Positions 61,936 to 64,000 of a DNA stretch of 64,000 bases are shown piece after piece. A program made the position numbers and the translations under genes. The DNA is from Phycisphaerales bacterium (GTDB lineage: Bacteria; Planctomycetota; Phycisphaerae; Phycisphaerales; UBA1924): assembly GCA_029260295.1 (NCBI GenBank), contig JAJDDN010000007.1, forward strand, positions 310,001 to 374,000. The letters run 5' to 3'. The notes beneath the pieces are model-generated. The model was not told where the DNA came from. It did not search any database and saw only the letters and a program-made list of their open reading frames with translations. Positions within the stretch are counted from its first letter, which is position 1, and each line of letters opens with the position of its first letter.

Positions 61936-63152
61936 CACACCATCGACCTCCCCACAACCTCCACCGCCGCGCACACAATCTCGATCCCCTCATCAACCTC
62001 CGCATCCGTCGTCTGACGCGACATACTCAGCCGCACCGACCCCCGCCCGACCCGCTGATCAACCCCCATCGCAATCAGCACCTCCGACGCCTCAAGCGAT
62101 CCAGAAGCACACGCCGCCCCGCCAGATGCACACAACCCCCGCTCCGACATCGCCAGCAAAAGCGCCTCCCCCTCAAGCCCAGGAAAACCAAGATTCGAAA
62201 CATTCCACATTCTTTGAGCACCCCCACCATTGACGACCACTTGTTCACCCATGATCTCAGAACACCGCTCAACAATCGCCCCCTCCATCCGGTCCCGCAT
62301 CCCCGACAACCGCGCCCGTTCTCCATCCCCAAGCGACAACCATTCCAAAGCCTCCACCGCCGCGACCCCCGCCCCAACAATCGCAGGCACCCCCTCAGTA
62401 CCCCCACGCCGCCCAAGCTCCTGGCTCCCAGCCACCATCGGCACCATCCGAACCCGGCGAGCCGAATCCGACCGAGCCCACAAAATCCCAACCCCCTTCA
62501 CCCCATGAAACTTGTGCGGGCTGCAAGTCAACACATCAATGAGAGAACCCGCAGACGGATCGTTCCCCTCATCGCCTTCTTCTAAACAAGTCTCCATCTT
62601 CCCCACCCACTGCGTCCCGTCGCAATGAAACACCACCCCCCGCTCTCTACAAAGCTCACCAATCGCCCCAACATCCTGCACCACCCCAGTCTCATTATTC
62701 ACCCACTGAATACTGACCATCGCAACGGATTCATCCACCGCATCACGCAGCGCCCCGAAATCAATCACCCCGTCCCCATCAACCCCAACGGTCCTTACCT
62801 CAACCTCCCCATCATTCTCCATCTGTGAACACACACCCCGCACCGCCGAATGCTCAACACTACTGGTCACCACCACTCTTTTCCCAGTCGCTTTCATCGC
62901 CGACATCACCCCACCAATCCCAAGGGCGATCGCCTCGCTCCCGCTCCCCGTAAACACAATCCCCCGCCCGCCACCTTTCACACCAAGCAGCTTGGCCACC
63001 TGCCCACGCGCCACCTCAATCGAGTGCTTCGCCTCTTGCCCAAACCGGTGCACACTCGAAGGGTTCCCCCACCCATCAACCATCGCCCGCGTCGTCGCCT
63101 CAACCACCCCAGCCGTAGGCCGCGTCGTCGCATTGTGATCCAGATACACCAT
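61935..63152 (-). CDS. Cysteine desulfurase (NifS/IscS-like)
   Basis: PLP-dependent release of sulfur from cysteine for Fe-S or thio-tRNA synthesis. The family core is intact: YLDHNATTRP, FTGSGSEAIALGI, HCDGTQWVGK, PLP-binding lysine in SPHKFHGVKGVG, and the active cysteine in CASGGAACASGS. Length 405 is typical. No Fe-S scaffold gene is adjacent. Confidence 0.93.
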   Translation of the reverse strand: MVYLDHNATTRPTAGVVEATTRAMVDGWGNPSSVHRFGQEAKHSIEVARGQVAKLLGVKGGGRGIVFTGSGSEAIALGIGGVMSAMKATGKRVVVTSSVEHSAVRGVCSQMENDGEVEVRTVGVDGDGVIDFGALRDAVDESVAMVSIQWVNNETGVVQDVGAIGELCRERGVVFHCDGTQWVGKMETCLEEGDEGNDPSAGSLIDVLTCSPHKFHGVKGVGILWARSDSARRVRMVPMVAGSQELGRRGGTEGVPAIVGAGVAAVEALEWLSLGDGERARLSGMRDRMEGAIVERCSEIMGEQVVVNGGGAQRMWNVSNLGFPGLEGEALLLAMSERGLCASGGAACASGSLEASEVLIAMGVDQRVGRGSVRLSMSRQTTDAEVDEGIEIVCAAVEVVGRSMV

Positions 63153-63196
63153 CCCCTATTCTAGCGCACCCCAACACACACCCGGCACCCACTCAT

Positions 63197-64000
63197 TCAG
63201 GGACACCCCGCCGAAAACGCCGTCAAGTACGCCGCAATATCAAAGAAATCGAGCAAACCATCACCCGAAAAATCCGCCTCCGGACTACCGAATCCAAACG
63301 CCGACAAAAACGCGACAATATCAAAGAAGTCCAGCGACCCGTCACCAGTCATATCCGCAGCACAACCCTCAAGACATCCAGTATCCACATCCATCGTCAC
63401 CAGCGAGCTCAATCCAGGAATCATAAACGCCACCCCGTCCCGCACAAACATCCGATGCGCGGCCACCGGCGACGACGCGACCAATACCGGCAACGCAGGA
63501 TCCCCCGCATCAACAACCTGGAACCGGTCAACCCCCGCAAGATACACCTTGTCCCCCTCAACGGACATATCAGTGATCACTTCTCCCGTGTCGTATGAAC
63601 CAAGCACCCCCGGTGTAGCAGGATCACCCACATCAAGAATCGCCAGTCCAATACCACTACCCGTAACATACGCCCTCGCCCCCAGAACCCGGAGCTTCCC
63701 GGCCCCCAAAGGCAAGTCATACGACCCAATCAACACAGGCGCCCAAAGATCACTCGCATCAACAATCATCAACCGCGAGTCCCCGTCCAACAAGTACACC
63801 AAGCCGCCATCAAGCTCGATCTGAATGTGCTCTCCCCCCGTAACCAGCGAGCCAATCATCATTATGTTGTTGGGATCACTCGCATCTAAAATCGACAATC
63901 CCCCAAACCCATTGGCCAGATACACAGTCGTCCCCACCACCTCCAAATCATAAATACTCTCTCCATTGTAAAAATCCGGCAGCCACGCCGGCGACAACGG
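63197..64000 (-). CDS. LVIVD-repeat secreted protein with GC-type dockerin, partial
   Basis: The frame is open at the window end, so the N-terminus is missing. The 267 visible residues hold LVIVD-type blades (VYLANGFGGLSILDASDPNNI, AYVTGSGIGLAILDVGDPATP and others), then a two-loop dockerin (DMTGDGSLDFFD, DFSGDGLLDFFD) ending LTAFSAGCP. It resembles the choice-of-anchor-B protein at 8773. Confidence 0.88.
   Translation of the reverse strand, partial: PLSPAWLPDFYNGESIYDLEVVGTTVYLANGFGGLSILDASDPNNIMMIGSLVTGGEHIQIELDGGLVYLLDGDSRLMIVDASDLWAPVLIGSYDLPLGAGKLRVLGARAYVTGSGIGLAILDVGDPATPGVLGSYDTGEVITDMSVEGDKVYLAGVDRFQVVDAGDPALPVLVASSPVAAHRMFVRDGVAFMIPGLSSLVTMDVDTGCLEGCAADMTGDGSLDFFDIVAFLSAFGFGSPEADFSGDGLLDFFDIAAYLTAFSAGCP

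Noticed and set aside
1..64000. CRISPR array, prophage or insertion sequence
   Set aside because: No regularly spaced direct repeats of CRISPR type, no integrase, transposase or phage structural gene was seen.

Overview
The window most resembles a chromosome segment of a Planctomycetota bacterium of the class Phycisphaerae. The main reason is a repeated C-terminal anchor built from two Asp/Gly-rich calcium-binding-like motifs ending in DFFDIAAFLTAFGAGCP or close variants (GC-type dockerin). It closes several unrelated secreted proteins (8773-11052, 13466-14779, 14911-16383, 63197-64000); divergent relatives end 2638-3918 and 33313-35133, and a decayed remnant lies at 2078-2110. Codon use is GC-rich throughout. 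No phage, integrase, transposase or CRISPR array is visible, so this is core genome with scattered accessory genes and many extragenic repeats.

Layout. 1-13 kb: the end of a SpoIIE-type phosphatase, plsY, a dockerin protein, a DoxX/VWA-like/tmk operon on the minus strand, tRNA-Leu(TAG), a choice-of-anchor-B secreted protein, and a convergent pair encoding cytosine-deaminase-like and uracil phosphoribosyltransferase proteins (a two-step cytosine to UMP route). 13-22.6 kb: two secreted dockerin proteins (one a zinc metalloprotease), NhaA with a His/Asp-rich insertion, the GTPase Der, and flotillin with an NfeD-like partner. 22.7-27 kb: a three-gene signalling operon (HTH-REC regulator, HDOD-histidine kinase, pseudo-receiver-GAF). 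27-33 kb: TsaB, ArfB, HU, a DEAD-box helicase, a glycosyltransferase and a solitary DNA methyltransferase. 33-42 kb: an FG-GAP/UnbV secreted protein, YggU, MntR, a UbiA prenyltransferase, an enlarged signal peptidase I, RicT/PSP1 and small membrane proteins. 42-46.4 kb: an Mla-like lipid transport operon without a visible permease but with a coupled alpha/beta hydrolase. 46.5-51 kb: a G-tract array, a prepilin-like protein, a lone flagellin, a TetR regulator, yidD and rnpA. 51-58 kb: a beta-repeat membrane protein, ClpB, PurU, a strong 6S RNA candidate and a second small-RNA candidate. 58-64 kb: a TetR-controlled divergent operon with two well-defined operators, a GT4 glycosyltransferase, cysteine desulfurase overlapping a DciA-like gene, and another dockerin protein running off the end.

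The most distinctive noncoding signal is a set of short intergenic hairpin elements in several families. Within families, stems differ by compensatory changes. Across families, all the hairpins are followed by the same GTCTTC tail, and two are followed within 7-12 bases by a degenerate array of 7-bp (C/T)AGTGGC units. The closing-stem architecture, promoter and U-run of the RNA at 56989-57168 fit a 6S RNA. Both claims rest on reading the sequence by eye and need covariance-model or genome-wide searches.
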